A stretch of 64,000 nt of DNA, taken from assembly GCA_023388495.1 (NCBI GenBank), contig JAEWGC010000025.1, forward strand, positions 1-64,000, written 5' to 3'. The stretch's first letter is position 1. Every line of letters begins with the position of its first letter. This DNA is from Bacillota bacterium. Lineage in GTDB: Bacteria > Bacillota > Clostridia > Tissierellales > Tissierellaceae. Made by a program: the position numbers and the translations under genes. Shown here one piece after another: positions 43,448-52,478 of this stretch. Below the pieces are notes generated by a model, which worked only from the letters and a program-made list of their open reading frames with translations, was not told the DNA's origin and made no database searches.

Positions 43448-44023
43448 TTAATATTTATTTTGCTTTCCCCTGAATTTCCCTAAAACTAACATCAAACTCA
43501 TTGAACAAATTGATATAGCTATAACCAATGCTATTTCACTAAAACTTAATATCAATAGTGATATAGATGTTAATATTTCTATAATAAGAATAATGCTTAC
43601 CATTCTTTTATAGATTCTCTTTTCTGTTTGATTTAACGGTTTATTACTATCATCTACAGGTGCTAGACCCAAAACTATAATTCCTCCAATTCCAATTAAA
43701 CCAAGAATAATAAAATCTGTCAGTGGAATCAACCTAATTGCTAAAAGCACTGTTGAAGTTAAAGCTATAGAAAATAAATAACATCTAACTTCAGTTTTAG
43801 CATGGTATCCTCCTCCAAATGTTCGTAAAGGGATGTATGATATCAAAAACAAAATACTTTGCCAAACCATTTTAAATAAGAATCCTATTAAAATTGTTGT
43901 TATGATATTTGCTATAATTAAAATCCCCTGGTATAGCCCATAATGGCAAATCTCCCTGTCTTCATCTCCTATTACTCCATTTACAACAAAATGATTTGTT
44001 AGTTTTTTAATCATACTATTCAT
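43448..44023 (-). CDS. agrB: AgrB accessory gene regulator (peptide-processing membrane protease)
   Basis: This 191-residue polytopic protein has the catalytic pair of the AgrB family: His74 in RTFGGGYHAKTE and Cys81 in VRCYLFS, at nearly the same positions as in staphylococcal AgrB. About five or six helices follow. It cuts the AgrD precursor and forms its thiolactone ring at the membrane. It begins 3 bases after the agrD stop (TGA GTT ATG), so the two are tightly coupled. It is the last gene of the agrA-C-D-B unit. Confidence 0.95.
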   Translation of the reverse strand: MNSMIKKLTNHFVVNGVIGDEDREICHYGLYQGILIIANIITTILIGFLFKMVWQSILFLISYIPLRTFGGGYHAKTEVRCYLFSIALTSTVLLAIRLIPLTDFIILGLIGIGGIIVLGLAPVDDSNKPLNQTEKRIYKRMVSIILIIEILTSISLLILSFSEIALVIAISICSMSLMLVLGKFRGKQNKY

Positions 44024-44026
44024 AAC

Positions 44027-44179
44027 TCAATTCTTACGTAATCTTTCTGCATCTTTTGGCAACTTAGGTTGATGTGCTAGGAATATACATGTTGAATTTA
44101 CATTCATAGATGTTACCATGAGTGCCAAGCTTGCAATAATTCCGCTAAATTTTAAAATGACTTTTTGCAAATAGATCAT
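44027..44179 (-). CDS. agrD: AgrD cyclic lactone autoinducer peptide precursor
   Basis: A 50-codon leftward frame (ATG 44179, stop 44027; a TTG at 44170 is better spaced from AGGGGG) lies directly before agrB. It has the three parts of AgrD: an amphipathic N-terminal leader (LQKVILKFSGIIASLALMV), a core NSTCIFLA with Cys31, and the acidic/proline recognition tail HQPKLPKDAERLRKN. The HQPxxP tail is typical of clostridial AgrD. The predicted signal is a five-residue thiolactone ring CIFLA with a short N-terminal tail. The order agrD before agrB is the reverse of the staphylococcal one. Confidence 0.92.
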   Translation of the reverse strand: MIYLQKVILKFSGIIASLALMVTSMNVNSTCIFLAHQPKLPKDAERLRKN

Positions 44180-44275
44180 CCCCCTAGTATCTTGCTAGGC
44201 CTATTCTAACATAAAAACACCCCGTATTCTGGAAGTTGTTGAAACTTATATATGTTTTTGTAGAAATTTACAGTC

Positions 44276-45559
44276 CTAATCAATATACATCAATATATCA
44301 ACATTAAAATTACTTTCAGTATGATATATTTTCATGGTGCCATTATATTTCTTTAGAATATTTTCTATATTATTCAACCCTATTCCATGATTTCCTTTAT
44401 CCTCTTTAATTGTTTTTATTTTGTCTCCTTCATAAAGGATAGAGCCATTGAAGGTATTGCTAATAAAAATAAATAATATATTATTTTTATATTTAATTCT
44501 AATATCAATTCTTTTATGGTTTTCAACTTTAGAGCTGGCCTCTATGGCATTATCTAATAGATTACCTAATATTACTACTATATCAAGAGGAGAGAACTTA
44601 AGGTTAGATGGAACTTTTGATTCTAATGATACTACAATCCCCTTTAATCGCGCTTCTTGTAACTTATAGTTTAAAATACTATCTATATCTATATTACCAG
44701 AACTAGAAAACTCCCTCTTTTCATAGGAGATGTCATTGATCTCACAAATATAATCAAGAGCTTTCTTTTTTTCTTCTTTCTCTATATATCCTTTTAAGGC
44801 AGCTAAATGATTTTTCATATCATGGCGTAAAGATTTTATATTTTCATAAGAGTTATTTATAATTTCAAGTTGTCCTTGATAATATTTATTTTGTTCTTTC
44901 AGCACCAATTTCTCAATTTTATCTTTAAATGTTTTATTTAAAGCATCGTATAGGTAAAAGGCAATTATATTTATTGAGAATAGTATAATAATACAGCTTA
45001 CAATGCTATATATGTTTAGATTTAAATTTTGTAAAAGTATTAATGTAATATACAAACTTCCTAGTGGTATTAAGAAAATAGATAACCAGTAAATGGTTGG
45101 AATTTCTATACCTTTTTTTATGTTTTTATAGCTTCCCATTAGCAATGCTACAATGTATGAAATAATCTTTATAGTGACTATTCCTATAATCGATGAATAT
45201 TGTGGGTTTTTGTTAAAAGTCGTAAAGTCAAGGTAGCCTGATAATAATACTATAATGCTCTCTATAGAAATTAAAATCATATAAATAAATAGTATTGAAA
45301 TTACTCTATTTTTTAATGTTGCTTTATAATTAAAAGTTAATGCGAAATATAAGGATATATTGCATATCAATGTAACTATAGGAATATTCAGAGTTAAAAA
45401 TATAATGCTGATAACTATAAAATGAATTAAATAAGAGAAAAATTCAATTTTCTTATTTGCCTTACTAGTATCAAAAAATACATCCATAAATTTATATGTA
45501 GTATATGTTCCAAAAATACCTGTTATTAAGTAAAAGTAATCATGAATATCTAGTCTCAT
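44276..45559 (-). CDS. agrC: AgrC-type sensor histidine kinase
   Basis: This 427-residue protein has six or seven N-terminal membrane helices (residues 5-205). A dimerisation segment with the phospho-acceptor His in SLRHDMKNHLAALKG (near 245) follows, then a GHKL ATPase domain with N-box LGNLLDNAIEAS and the G2 box HGIGLNNIENILKKY. This is the HPK10/AgrC layout, which senses a cyclic peptide in the membrane. It overlaps agrA by 4 bases (ATGA), and agrD lies 96 bases further on, a gap that could hold a second promoter. Confidence 0.92.
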   Translation of the reverse strand: MRLDIHDYFYLITGIFGTYTTYKFMDVFFDTSKANKKIEFFSYLIHFIVISIIFLTLNIPIVTLICNISLYFALTFNYKATLKNRVISILFIYMILISIESIIVLLSGYLDFTTFNKNPQYSSIIGIVTIKIISYIVALLMGSYKNIKKGIEIPTIYWLSIFLIPLGSLYITLILLQNLNLNIYSIVSCIIILFSINIIAFYLYDALNKTFKDKIEKLVLKEQNKYYQGQLEIINNSYENIKSLRHDMKNHLAALKGYIEKEEKKKALDYICEINDISYEKREFSSSGNIDIDSILNYKLQEARLKGIVVSLESKVPSNLKFSPLDIVVILGNLLDNAIEASSKVENHKRIDIRIKYKNNILFIFISNTFNGSILYEGDKIKTIKEDKGNHGIGLNNIENILKKYNGTMKIYHTESNFNVDILMYID

Positions 45560-46275
45560 ATTCTATCTCTCTCCAATTCTAGTTGCAATTCTCTTATTTT
45601 CTTTCTATTGGCTTGACTTATAGGTAGCACTACATTATTGGACATAGTAACTTGATGATATTCAAGTTTAATAATATGGTTGTAATTAACTAAATAAGAC
45701 TTATGAATCTGAATAAATTTAATTTGCCTTAAATCTTCATATATATTATTCAATCTTCCGTAAAATACTTCTGTTCCGTTTACTGTATGGATTATAATCT
45801 CTCTATTTCTACTTTCAAAATAGATAATATTTTTTATTGATATATTATAGGTTGTATGCCCGATTTTATATTGAAAGATATTATCATCTTTTTGAATAAT
45901 CCTCAATGCAATCTTAAATATTTCCTTTATCTTCTCATAATTAAATGGTTTTATAATAAAATCTAAAGGTCTTATTTTAAAAAGCTCCATTGCATATGTT
46001 TCTTTCCCTGAAATATATATAATCTGGGTAGTTTCATTTAGCATCTCATCTCTTATTACTTGTCCTACTTCTACGCCGTTCATTTCATCTAGTTCAATAT
46101 CAAGAAAGATGATATCATAATGATTGTTTTCAGATAAATATAGACATAGTTCTTCCCCAGAGTAAAAAATATCCATTTCTATCTTCTCTAGAAACTCTCT
46201 ACCAAGTTTTTCTAGAATTTCTTCCAACTGGCTGCATATTGACTTTTCATCATCACATATTGCTATTTTTAGCAC
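45556..46275 (-). CDS. agrA: AgrA-type response regulator (receiver + LytTR)
   Basis: This protein of about 239 residues has a receiver domain (IAICDDEKSICSQLEEIL; phospho-acceptor Asp in YDIIFLDIELDEMNG; the conserved Lys in LDFIIKPF). Its LytTR DNA-binding domain (IIYFESRNREIIIHTVNGTE; KFIQIHKSYLVNYNHI) follows. Phosphorylated AgrA-like proteins bind direct repeats upstream of agr and target genes. The GTG at 46275 is preferred, 6 bases after GAAGGTG; a GTG at 46284 is inside that site. It is the first gene of the locus, with a promoter at 46339-46367. Confidence 0.92.
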   Translation of the reverse strand: MLKIAICDDEKSICSQLEEILEKLGREFLEKIEMDIFYSGEELCLYLSENNHYDIIFLDIELDEMNGVEVGQVIRDEMLNETTQIIYISGKETYAMELFKIRPLDFIIKPFNYEKIKEIFKIALRIIQKDDNIFQYKIGHTTYNISIKNIIYFESRNREIIIHTVNGTEVFYGRLNNIYEDLRQIKFIQIHKSYLVNYNHIIKLEYHQVTMSNNVVLPISQANRKKIRELQLELERDRI

Positions 46276-46338
46276 TGTAATCACCTTCTTCTAAATTAGA
46301 TATTGAGTTATTCTTAGTTTTTTATTTATATATTTTTT

Positions 46339-46367
46339 ATTTTACTATAGTCTTATATAATTGTCTA
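46339..46367 (-). promoter_or_regulatory. sigma-A promoter of the agr locus
   Basis: Leftward -35 TAGACA (46362-46367), a 17-base spacer and -10 TAAAAT (46339-46344), about 60 bases upstream of agrA and just after the fab operon terminator. No clear LytTR direct repeat was recognised. Confidence 0.65.
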
Positions 46368-46402
46368 ATTGAAACAAAGAGATAGATTAGTCTATCCTCA
46401 CA

Positions 46403-46440
46403 AAGATAAAAGGACTTTGATCTCAAAGTCCTTTTATCTT
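46403..46440 (-). terminator. intrinsic terminator of the fab operon
   Basis: Perfect 18-bp stem AAGATAAAAGGACTTTGA / TCAAAGTCCTTTTATCTT with a 2-base centre; the fabF stop (46439-46441) overlaps its base. It isolates fab from the downstream agr promoter. Confidence 0.88.
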
Positions 46441-47677
46441 AATCTATATATTTTTTAAATAATACCGTTGCATTATGTCCACCAAAGCCTAGTGAGTTTG
46501 ATAGAGCATATTTTACATCTCTTTTTACTGCTTTATTTGGTGTGTAGTTTAAGTCACATTCCTCATCTGGATTGTCATAGTTTATAGTGGGAGGGATTAC
46601 CCCTTCCTTTATTGCCATAATGGCTGTTATAGCCTCTATTCCACCAGCAGCTCCTAGTAAATGACCTGTCATTGATTTTGTTGAGCTAATGTTTATATCC
46701 TTTGCATGTTCTTTGAAAACATTTTTTATTGCTAGAGTTTCTAGTTTATCATTGAAATATGTTGATGTACCATGGGCATTTATATAGTCTACATCATGAT
46801 AATCTGCTGCTGCTTCTTCTAATGCCAGTTCCATAGCTCTTGTTGCCCCCTTTGCTTCTGGGTCTGGTTGAGTTATGTGGAAGGCATCTGAAGTAGAGCC
46901 ATATCCTACGATTTCACCATATATATTTGCTCCTCTAGCTATTGCATGATTTAACTCTTCTAAAATCAATATGCCTGCTCCTTCTCCCATTACAAATCCA
47001 TCTCTCTCCTTATCAAAGGGACGGGATGCCTTTGTAGGCTCATCATTTCTAGTTGAAAGAGCTTTCATTGAACAAAAACCTGCTACTGAAATAGGTGTTA
47101 TAGACGCGTCTGCTCCACCTGCAACTACCATATCTAGATTACCTGTACTGATCATTCTAAAAGCTTCTCCTATAGCATGAGTACTTGATGCACAGGCTGT
47201 AGTTACTGTCATGGTTGGTCCTCTAAATCCAAATGTCATGGATATTTGTCCTGGTGCCATGTTTGATATCATCATTGGAATAAATAGGGGACTAACTCTA
47301 CTTGGCCCTCTATCCTTTAGCTTCCCATACTCAGTTTCCATGGTTTCCATACCACCGATGCCAACTCCCATTACAACACCAACCTTATCTAGGTTTAGTT
47401 TATCTAACTCTAGGTTTGCATCTTCTATTGCCAGTTTTGCACCTACTACTGCATATTGAGTAAATCTATCCATCCTTTTAGCTTCCTTCTTATCTATATA
47501 ATCAGATGGATTAAAGTCTTTAACTTCGGCACCTATTTTTGTGTCAAAGTCTGTTGTATCAAATCTAGTTATATATCCTATTCCAGAATTCCCTTGTATC
47601 AGGGAATTCCAGAAGTTTTCTTTTCCTATACCTATAGGTGTTATAGCACCTAATCCTGTTATTACGACTCTTTTCAT
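46439..47677 (-). CDS. fabF: 3-oxoacyl-[ACP] synthase II
   Basis: This 412-residue thiolase-fold condensing enzyme has the active-site Cys in TVTTACASSTHAIGEAFRM (near 163), and the two His residues in INAHGTSTYFNDKLE and STKSMTGHLLGAAGG. It extends acyl-ACP by two carbons with malonyl-ACP. It is the last gene of the leftward fab operon, 19 bases after acpP. Confidence 0.97.
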   Translation of the reverse strand: MKRVVITGLGAITPIGIGKENFWNSLIQGNSGIGYITRFDTTDFDTKIGAEVKDFNPSDYIDKKEAKRMDRFTQYAVVGAKLAIEDANLELDKLNLDKVGVVMGVGIGGMETMETEYGKLKDRGPSRVSPLFIPMMISNMAPGQISMTFGFRGPTMTVTTACASSTHAIGEAFRMISTGNLDMVVAGGADASITPISVAGFCSMKALSTRNDEPTKASRPFDKERDGFVMGEGAGILILEELNHAIARGANIYGEIVGYGSTSDAFHITQPDPEAKGATRAMELALEEAAADYHDVDYINAHGTSTYFNDKLETLAIKNVFKEHAKDINISSTKSMTGHLLGAAGGIEAITAIMAIKEGVIPPTINYDNPDEECDLNYTPNKAVKRDVKYALSNSLGFGGHNATVLFKKYID

Positions 47678-47696
47678 ATTTTACCTCCAAAAGGCA

Positions 47697-47930
47697 CTAT
47701 TCAGTTTTTTCTTCTACGTATTTTACTATATCTCCAATGTTCTTGAAGTTTTCTGCATCTTCATCTGGAATAGTCACTCCAAATTCATCTTCTAATGCCA
47801 TCATTATCTCTACTGCATCTAGTGAGTCAGCTTCTAAATCCTTCATCATGGACGTCTCCATTGTTATACTTTCAACATTATCTACACCTAATTGCTCCGC
47901 TATTATATTTACAACTTTTTCAAATATCAT
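47697..47930 (-). CDS. acpP: acyl carrier protein
   Basis: This 77-residue four-helix carrier has the phosphopantetheine-attachment Ser in DLEADSLDAVEIMMALEDEF. The start at ATG 47930 has GGGAGG 9 bases upstream; the frame extends further upstream into the repeat element, but that part is not translated by this logic. It carries growing chains for FabF, FabH, FabG, FabK and FabZ. The 224-base gap to fabG is filled by an inverted-repeat element. Confidence 0.97.
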   Translation of the reverse strand: MIFEKVVNIIAEQLGVDNVESITMETSMMKDLEADSLDAVEIMMALEDEFGVTIPDEDAENFKNIGDIVKYVEEKTE

Positions 47931-47952
47931 TTTTATATTCCTCCCGTTTTTG

Positions 47953-48150
47953 AATTGACAATTGACAGTTGACAATAGTTAAAATTGATAAATTTGTCCT
48001 TGCCTTCTATCTCTTGCCTTTTAATTTTTTTAATTTCTATTATCTTTATAGTCTTTTATCTTTTAATTCACAATTTACAATTTAGATTCTTAGCTCAAAA
48101 TAATATCTATGATGTTTTAATTGTCAATTGTACATTGTCAATTGTCAATT
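47953..48150. repeat. MITE-like inverted-repeat element in the fabG-acpP gap
   Basis: The element spans about 198 bases. The left end AATTGACAATTGACAGTTGA is the inverse of the right end, which reads TCAATTGTCAATT after ATTGTCAATTGTACATTG. The interior is AT-rich with no gene and contains AATTCACAATTTACAATTTA (48065-48084), shared with the element at 41895-42010. It lies inside the fab operon without a stop hairpin strong enough to end transcription. Confidence 0.7.
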
Positions 48151-48154
48151 ATCC

Positions 48155-48898
48155 TTACATAATCATCCCGCCATCTACATTTATTACTTGGCCTGTTATA
48201 TAGTCTGAGTTATCGCTAGCTAAAAATACTACTAAATTTGCAATATCCTTTGGATTTCCAAAACAATTTAGAGGTATTGCATTTAACATAGCTGTCTTTA
48301 CTTCATCTTTCAGTACATCTGTCATATCTGTTTGAATAAATCCTGGTGCTATGGCATTTACTCTAATGCCGCGGCTAGCTAATTCCTTTGCCATGGATTT
48401 AGTAAATCCTATGACTCCAGCTTTTGAAGCACTATAATTCCCTTGACCAGCATTTCCCATGACTCCTACTACAGAAGAGATATTTATTATCTTTCCATAT
48501 TTCTTTTTCATCATTGCTCTTGATACTGCCTTTGTACAGAGGAAGGTTCCTTTTAGATTGACATTCATTACTTCATCCCAGTCGTCCTCTTTCATTCTAA
48601 TGATTAAGTTATCCTTTGTAACTCCTGCATTATTTACCAAGATATCTATAGTACCTAATTCTTCTTCTATGGTTTTTATCATTTCTAGAACTTCTTCTTC
48701 TTTTGAAACATTTGCCTTTACAGCAACTGCCTTAACTCCATAGGAACTGATTTCTTCTATTACCTCATTAGCTTTTTCTGGATTGCTGACATAGCTAATT
48801 CCCACATTAGCACCTTTTCTAGCTAATTCTAAGGCAATTTCTTTACCTATGCCTCTTGATGCACCAGTTACTAAGGCTACTTTATTATTTAGATCCAT
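48155..48898 (-). CDS. fabG: 3-oxoacyl-[ACP] reductase
   Basis: This 247-residue short-chain dehydrogenase has the NADPH motif VTGASRGIGKEIALELARKG, NNAGVTKDN, the catalytic Ser/Tyr/Lys (INISSVVGVMGNAGQGNYSA with YSASKAG) and the C-terminal DGGMIM typical of FabG. It reduces the beta-keto group. It overlaps fabD by 14 bases. GGGAGGG lies 7 bases before the ATG. Confidence 0.97.
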   Translation of the reverse strand: MDLNNKVALVTGASRGIGKEIALELARKGANVGISYVSNPEKANEVIEEISSYGVKAVAVKANVSKEEEVLEMIKTIEEELGTIDILVNNAGVTKDNLIIRMKEDDWDEVMNVNLKGTFLCTKAVSRAMMKKKYGKIINISSVVGVMGNAGQGNYSASKAGVIGFTKSMAKELASRGIRVNAIAPGFIQTDMTDVLKDEVKTAMLNAIPLNCFGNPKDIANLVVFLASDNSDYITGQVINVDGGMIM

Positions 48899-49853
48899 CT
48901 TTATTCCCTCCCTTGATATAGTTTACTGTTTCTTCAAAGGAATTTATATCACTTACATTTAAGGCCTTTACTTCCTTGCCCATTGCTTTACCAATGCGTT
49001 TTACAAATCCTGAGAGGGATTTACCTGGTCCTATTTCTACAAAGGTATCTACACCTTCATTTATCATATATTCTACAGATTGTTGCCACAATACTGAGTT
49101 GCTTACTTGATTTACTAGTTTAGGTTTGATTTCATCCTTACTTGATAGAAGCTTTGCATCTACATTGGAGATAAATTTCTTTTGAGCTTCTTTTATATCA
49201 ACTTTTGAAAGTTCATTCTTTAGCTTTTCTCCTGCTGAAGCTAATAAGGATGAATGAAATGGAGCTGATACAGGTAATGGTACAGCTTTTTTAGCACCTA
49301 ACTTAACTGCCTCTTCACAAGCTATTTTAAGCCCTTCCATTTCTCCTGATAAAACTATTTGCTCTGGACTATTATAGTTTGCTACTTCAACAATTCCGTA
49401 TTCCTTAGTTTTTTGTAAAATAGAAGGGATCATTTCCCTATTCAATCCAAGTATTGCAGCCATTCCTCCAACTCCTAATGGAACTGCCTCTTGCATAAAT
49501 TTACCCCTTTCTTTCACAACCTTAAGAGCATCCTTAAAATCTATACTTCCGCTGGTAACTAAGGATGTATATTCACCTAAACTAAGTCCTGCAGTATATT
49601 CACAGTCTATACCTCTAGCTTCTAATGCTTTCAGCATTGCTATACTTGTTGCTAATATGGCTGGTTGAGTATTTTCCGTTCTCTTCAAATCTTCTTCGCT
49701 GCCAGCAAAGCATATACTCTTTAAATCCATATTTAATACTTCATTTGCCTCATCAAATACTCTCTTTGACTCTTGAAAGGTTTGATAAAAGTCACTTCCC
49801 ATCCCAACATATTGGGATCCTTGCCCAGGAAATATAAAGGCTAGCTTATTCAT
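48885..49853 (-). CDS. fabD: malonyl-CoA:ACP transacylase
   Basis: This 322-residue protein has FIFPGQGSQYVGMG at the start, the nucleophile Ser in YTAGLSLGEYTSL near 90, and the catalytic His in PVSAPFHSSLL near 200. It loads malonyl groups onto ACP. The ATG at 49853 follows AAGGTG by 6 bases; it overlaps fabK by 8 bases. Confidence 0.96.
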   Translation of the reverse strand: MNKLAFIFPGQGSQYVGMGSDFYQTFQESKRVFDEANEVLNMDLKSICFAGSEEDLKRTENTQPAILATSIAMLKALEARGIDCEYTAGLSLGEYTSLVTSGSIDFKDALKVVKERGKFMQEAVPLGVGGMAAILGLNREMIPSILQKTKEYGIVEVANYNSPEQIVLSGEMEGLKIACEEAVKLGAKKAVPLPVSAPFHSSLLASAGEKLKNELSKVDIKEAQKKFISNVDAKLLSSKDEIKPKLVNQVSNSVLWQQSVEYMINEGVDTFVEIGPGKSLSGFVKRIGKAMGKEVKALNVSDINSFEETVNYIKGGNKDGSK

Positions 49854-50805
49854 CTCTGTCACCTTCCTTGAGTAGACGCAGTGAATCTAGTGTTTTCTCG
49901 GCCTCTAACACTATATCTTCTAGTATTTCCTTGCATGGCTTAATATCTTTAATAAGTCCTGCAATTTGCCCAGACATTAAAGATCCTTTCTCTATATCTC
50001 CTTCTACTACAGCTAGTTTTAATCTTCCGACACCTAATAGCTCTAGTTCTTCAAAGGTGGCGCCGCTGCTTTCAAGTTGTAAAAACTCTCTCGTAAATTT
50101 GTTTTTTAATGCTCTTACGGGATGCCCAGTACTTCTCCCAGTTACTTGTGCATCTCTATCCTTTGATTTTATTATTGCTTCTTTATAATTTATATGGACC
50201 TTTGCTTCAGTTGAGCATACAAATCTAGTACCTATTTGTACTCCTTCTGCTCCTAAAGACAATGCCGCTAAAAATCCTCTTCCGTCACCTATTCCTCCTG
50301 CTGCTAAAACAGGAATATTCACTGCATCGATTACCTGAGGCACTAGAGCCATAGTAGTCAATTCTCCAATATGACCGCCAGCTTCAGTTCCCTCTACGAT
50401 TACGGCATCAACGCCTTCTCTTTCTAATCTCACAGCTAAAGACACAGTAGGTACTACAGGTATGATTTTTACATTATGTTCTTTTAATTTACTTATATAC
50501 TTCCCTGGACTTCCTGCACCTGTAGTTATAACAGGAACTCCTTCATCACATACTATACCTACAATATCCTCAGCAAAAGGTGACATTAACATAATATTTA
50601 CACCAAAAGGTTTATCTGTTAATTCCTTAAGCTTTCTAATTTCATCTCTTACTACTTCTCCTGGGGCATTACCTGCTCCTATGATTCCTAAGCCGCCTGC
50701 TTCTGATACAGCTGCTGCTAATTCATGAGTTGCTACCCAAGCCATGCCTCCTTGTAGTATAGGATACTTGATATTTAACATATCAGTTATTCTAGTCCTA
50801 AACAT
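49846..50805 (-). CDS. fabK: FMN-dependent enoyl-[ACP] reductase II
   Basis: This 319-residue nitronate-monooxygenase-fold flavoprotein has MLNIKYPILQGGMAWVATHE at the N-terminus, then AGGLGIIGAGNAPG, the flavin/substrate region EGTEAGGHIGELTTM near 140, and VLAAGGIGDGRGFLAALSLG. FabK replaces FabI in many Firmicutes and catalyses the last reduction of each elongation cycle; it is not expected to be inhibited by triclosan. The ATG at 50805 has GGGAGGG 6 bases upstream. It overlaps fabH by 8 bases. Confidence 0.95.
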   Translation of the reverse strand: MFRTRITDMLNIKYPILQGGMAWVATHELAAAVSEAGGLGIIGAGNAPGEVVRDEIRKLKELTDKPFGVNIMLMSPFAEDIVGIVCDEGVPVITTGAGSPGKYISKLKEHNVKIIPVVPTVSLAVRLEREGVDAVIVEGTEAGGHIGELTTMALVPQVIDAVNIPVLAAGGIGDGRGFLAALSLGAEGVQIGTRFVCSTEAKVHINYKEAIIKSKDRDAQVTGRSTGHPVRALKNKFTREFLQLESSGATFEELELLGVGRLKLAVVEGDIEKGSLMSGQIAGLIKDIKPCKEILEDIVLEAEKTLDSLRLLKEGDRDE

Positions 50806-51805
50806 CTCTATCCCTCCCACTCCACTTTATAGTCGTTGAAGCCCAAGTAAGGCCTGCTCCAAAGGCTACTAGAAGTACATTGTCACCCTTCTTGATTCTC
50901 TTATCCTTAACTGCTTCATCAAGGGCTACTGGAATAGAGGCTGAAGACATATTACCATATTTATTTAAATTCACACAGATTCTATCTTTTTCAAGCTTTA
51001 ACTTCTTAGCTGCTGCATCTATGATTCTCATATTAGCCTGATGAGGAACTAAAAAGTCCAAATCCTCTAATTCTAAATTAGCCTTTTCCAAAGCATTTAT
51101 AGATGTTCTTTCCATGACCCTTACAGCAAATTTAAATACTTCTTTTCCATCCATCTTTATAGAGTGAAGTCTATTTTCTATAGTATCAATACTTGCCGGG
51201 AGTCTTGATCCTCCTGCTTGTTGAATAAGCACCTCTCCATTGGTACCATCAGAACCTAGTTCGGATGAAAGTATTCCAAAGCCTTCTTCGCATTTCTCTA
51301 GTACACAAGCGCCTGCACCATCTCCAAATAATACGCAAGTATTTCTATCTTGCCAATCTACTATTCTTGATAATGTTTCAGCACCTATGACTAAAACCTT
51401 CTCATATGTTCCTGATTTGATGAAGTTTTCTCCTACGGATAAACCATAGACAAATCCTGAACATCCTACGCTTATGTCAAATGCTGCTGCTTTTACTGCT
51501 CCTATATTTTTTTGGATTATACAGGCAGTTGATGGAAAAGCATGGTCAGCAGTTACTGTTGCAACTATTATCAAGTCAATATCTTCTGGCTTAACATTAG
51601 CATCTTCTAAGGCATTTTTAGCTGCCATAGTTGCTATATCAGAAGTCGCTATATTATCATCTGCTATTCGTCTCTCATGTATCCCTGTTCTTTCTACAAT
51701 CCATTGGTCTGATGTTTCTACAATCTTGGATAAGTCATGATTAGTAACGATTCTTTCAGGCACATAGCTACCTACACCAGAAATTCCTACATGAATATTT
51801 TTCAT
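50798..51805 (-). CDS. fabH: 3-oxoacyl-[ACP] synthase III
   Basis: This 335-residue thiolase-fold enzyme has the active Cys in FDISVGCSGFVYGLS near 113, the His in FLVPHQANMRIIDAAAKK near 260 and the Asn in NLNKYGNMSSASIPVAL near 290. It starts fatty-acid synthesis from an acyl-CoA and malonyl-ACP; in organisms that make branched acyl-CoAs, as this window's fermentation module implies, it can set branched-chain fatty acids. It is the first gene of the leftward fab operon and is divergent from fabZ. Confidence 0.96.
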   Translation of the reverse strand: MKNIHVGISGVGSYVPERIVTNHDLSKIVETSDQWIVERTGIHERRIADDNIATSDIATMAAKNALEDANVKPEDIDLIIVATVTADHAFPSTACIIQKNIGAVKAAAFDISVGCSGFVYGLSVGENFIKSGTYEKVLVIGAETLSRIVDWQDRNTCVLFGDGAGACVLEKCEEGFGILSSELGSDGTNGEVLIQQAGGSRLPASIDTIENRLHSIKMDGKEVFKFAVRVMERTSINALEKANLELEDLDFLVPHQANMRIIDAAAKKLKLEKDRICVNLNKYGNMSSASIPVALDEAVKDKRIKKGDNVLLVAFGAGLTWASTTIKWSGRDRDV

Positions 51806-52002
51806 TCTCCACCTCCATATTAAATTGTGATCGTCTACTTACTATTCCCATTACCACCTCCTTTAAAATTGTTTGCAAATTAATTTCTATTAGATTATTA
51901 TTAATATGATATGAATAAAACTTTAAGACTTAGTATATATGAATATAATAAAATAATCAATCATTAATTTTTCCCTAATAAAGATTAAAAAGGAGCGATT
52001 TT

Positions 52003-52434
52003 ATGGATAAATTATTAAATATTGAAGAAATAAAGGGAATTATTCCCCATAGATATCCTTTTCTCTTAATAGATAAAGTTTTGATAGAAAAAACTGCCGT
52101 AAAAGGTGTTGGATATAAAAATGTAACTATAAATGAACCTTTTTTTCAAGGTCACTTTCCACATTTACCTGTAATGCCTGGAGTATTAATTTTGGAATCT
52201 ATGGCTCAAGTAGGAGCTGTAATTTTATTATCAGATGAAAAATATAAAGGAAAAACTGCATTTTTCGCAGGAATAAACAAAGTAAGATTTAAAAGAAAAG
52301 TAGTACCAGGAGATACTCTTAGAATGGAAGTAGAATTGACCAGAATAAGGGGGCCTGTGGGAGTAGGGGAAGGTAAAGCCTATGTTGGAGATGAGCTTGC
52401 CTGTGAAGGAGAATTCCTTTTTGCAATAGAATAA
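52003..52434 (+). CDS. fabZ: 3-hydroxyacyl-[ACP] dehydratase
   Basis: This 143-residue hotdog-fold enzyme has IKGIIPHRYPFLLIDKV, the catalytic His in FFQGHFPHLPVMPGVLILE and Glu within that same helix. It dehydrates the hydroxyacyl-ACP made by FabG. It is read divergently from fabH across about 200 AT-rich bases with no recognised FapR or FabT site. AAGGAG is 8 bases before the ATG. Confidence 0.96.
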   Translation: MDKLLNIEEIKGIIPHRYPFLLIDKVLIEKTAVKGVGYKNVTINEPFFQGHFPHLPVMPGVLILESMAQVGAVILLSDEKYKGKTAFFAGINKVRFKRKVVPGDTLRMEVELTRIRGPVGVGEGKAYVGDELACEGEFLFAIE

Positions 52435-52438
52435 GACA

Positions 52439-52468
52439 AGGGGCGTTTATCACGCCCCTCGTTCTTTA
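52439..52468. terminator. intrinsic terminator between fabZ and the B12 protein gene
   Basis: Perfect stem AGGGGCGT / ACGCCCCT with a 5-base loop, then CGTTCTTTATT. It serves fabZ rightwards and may serve the convergent B12-protein gene. Confidence 0.85.
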
Positions 52469-52478
52469 TTGATTTTAT

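Noticed and set aside
51806..52002. FapR or FabT operator between fabH and fabZ
   Set aside because: Weak partial palindromes such as ACTTTAAGACTTAGT and AATTGTTTGCAAATT occur, but neither fits a known consensus well enough in such AT-rich DNA.
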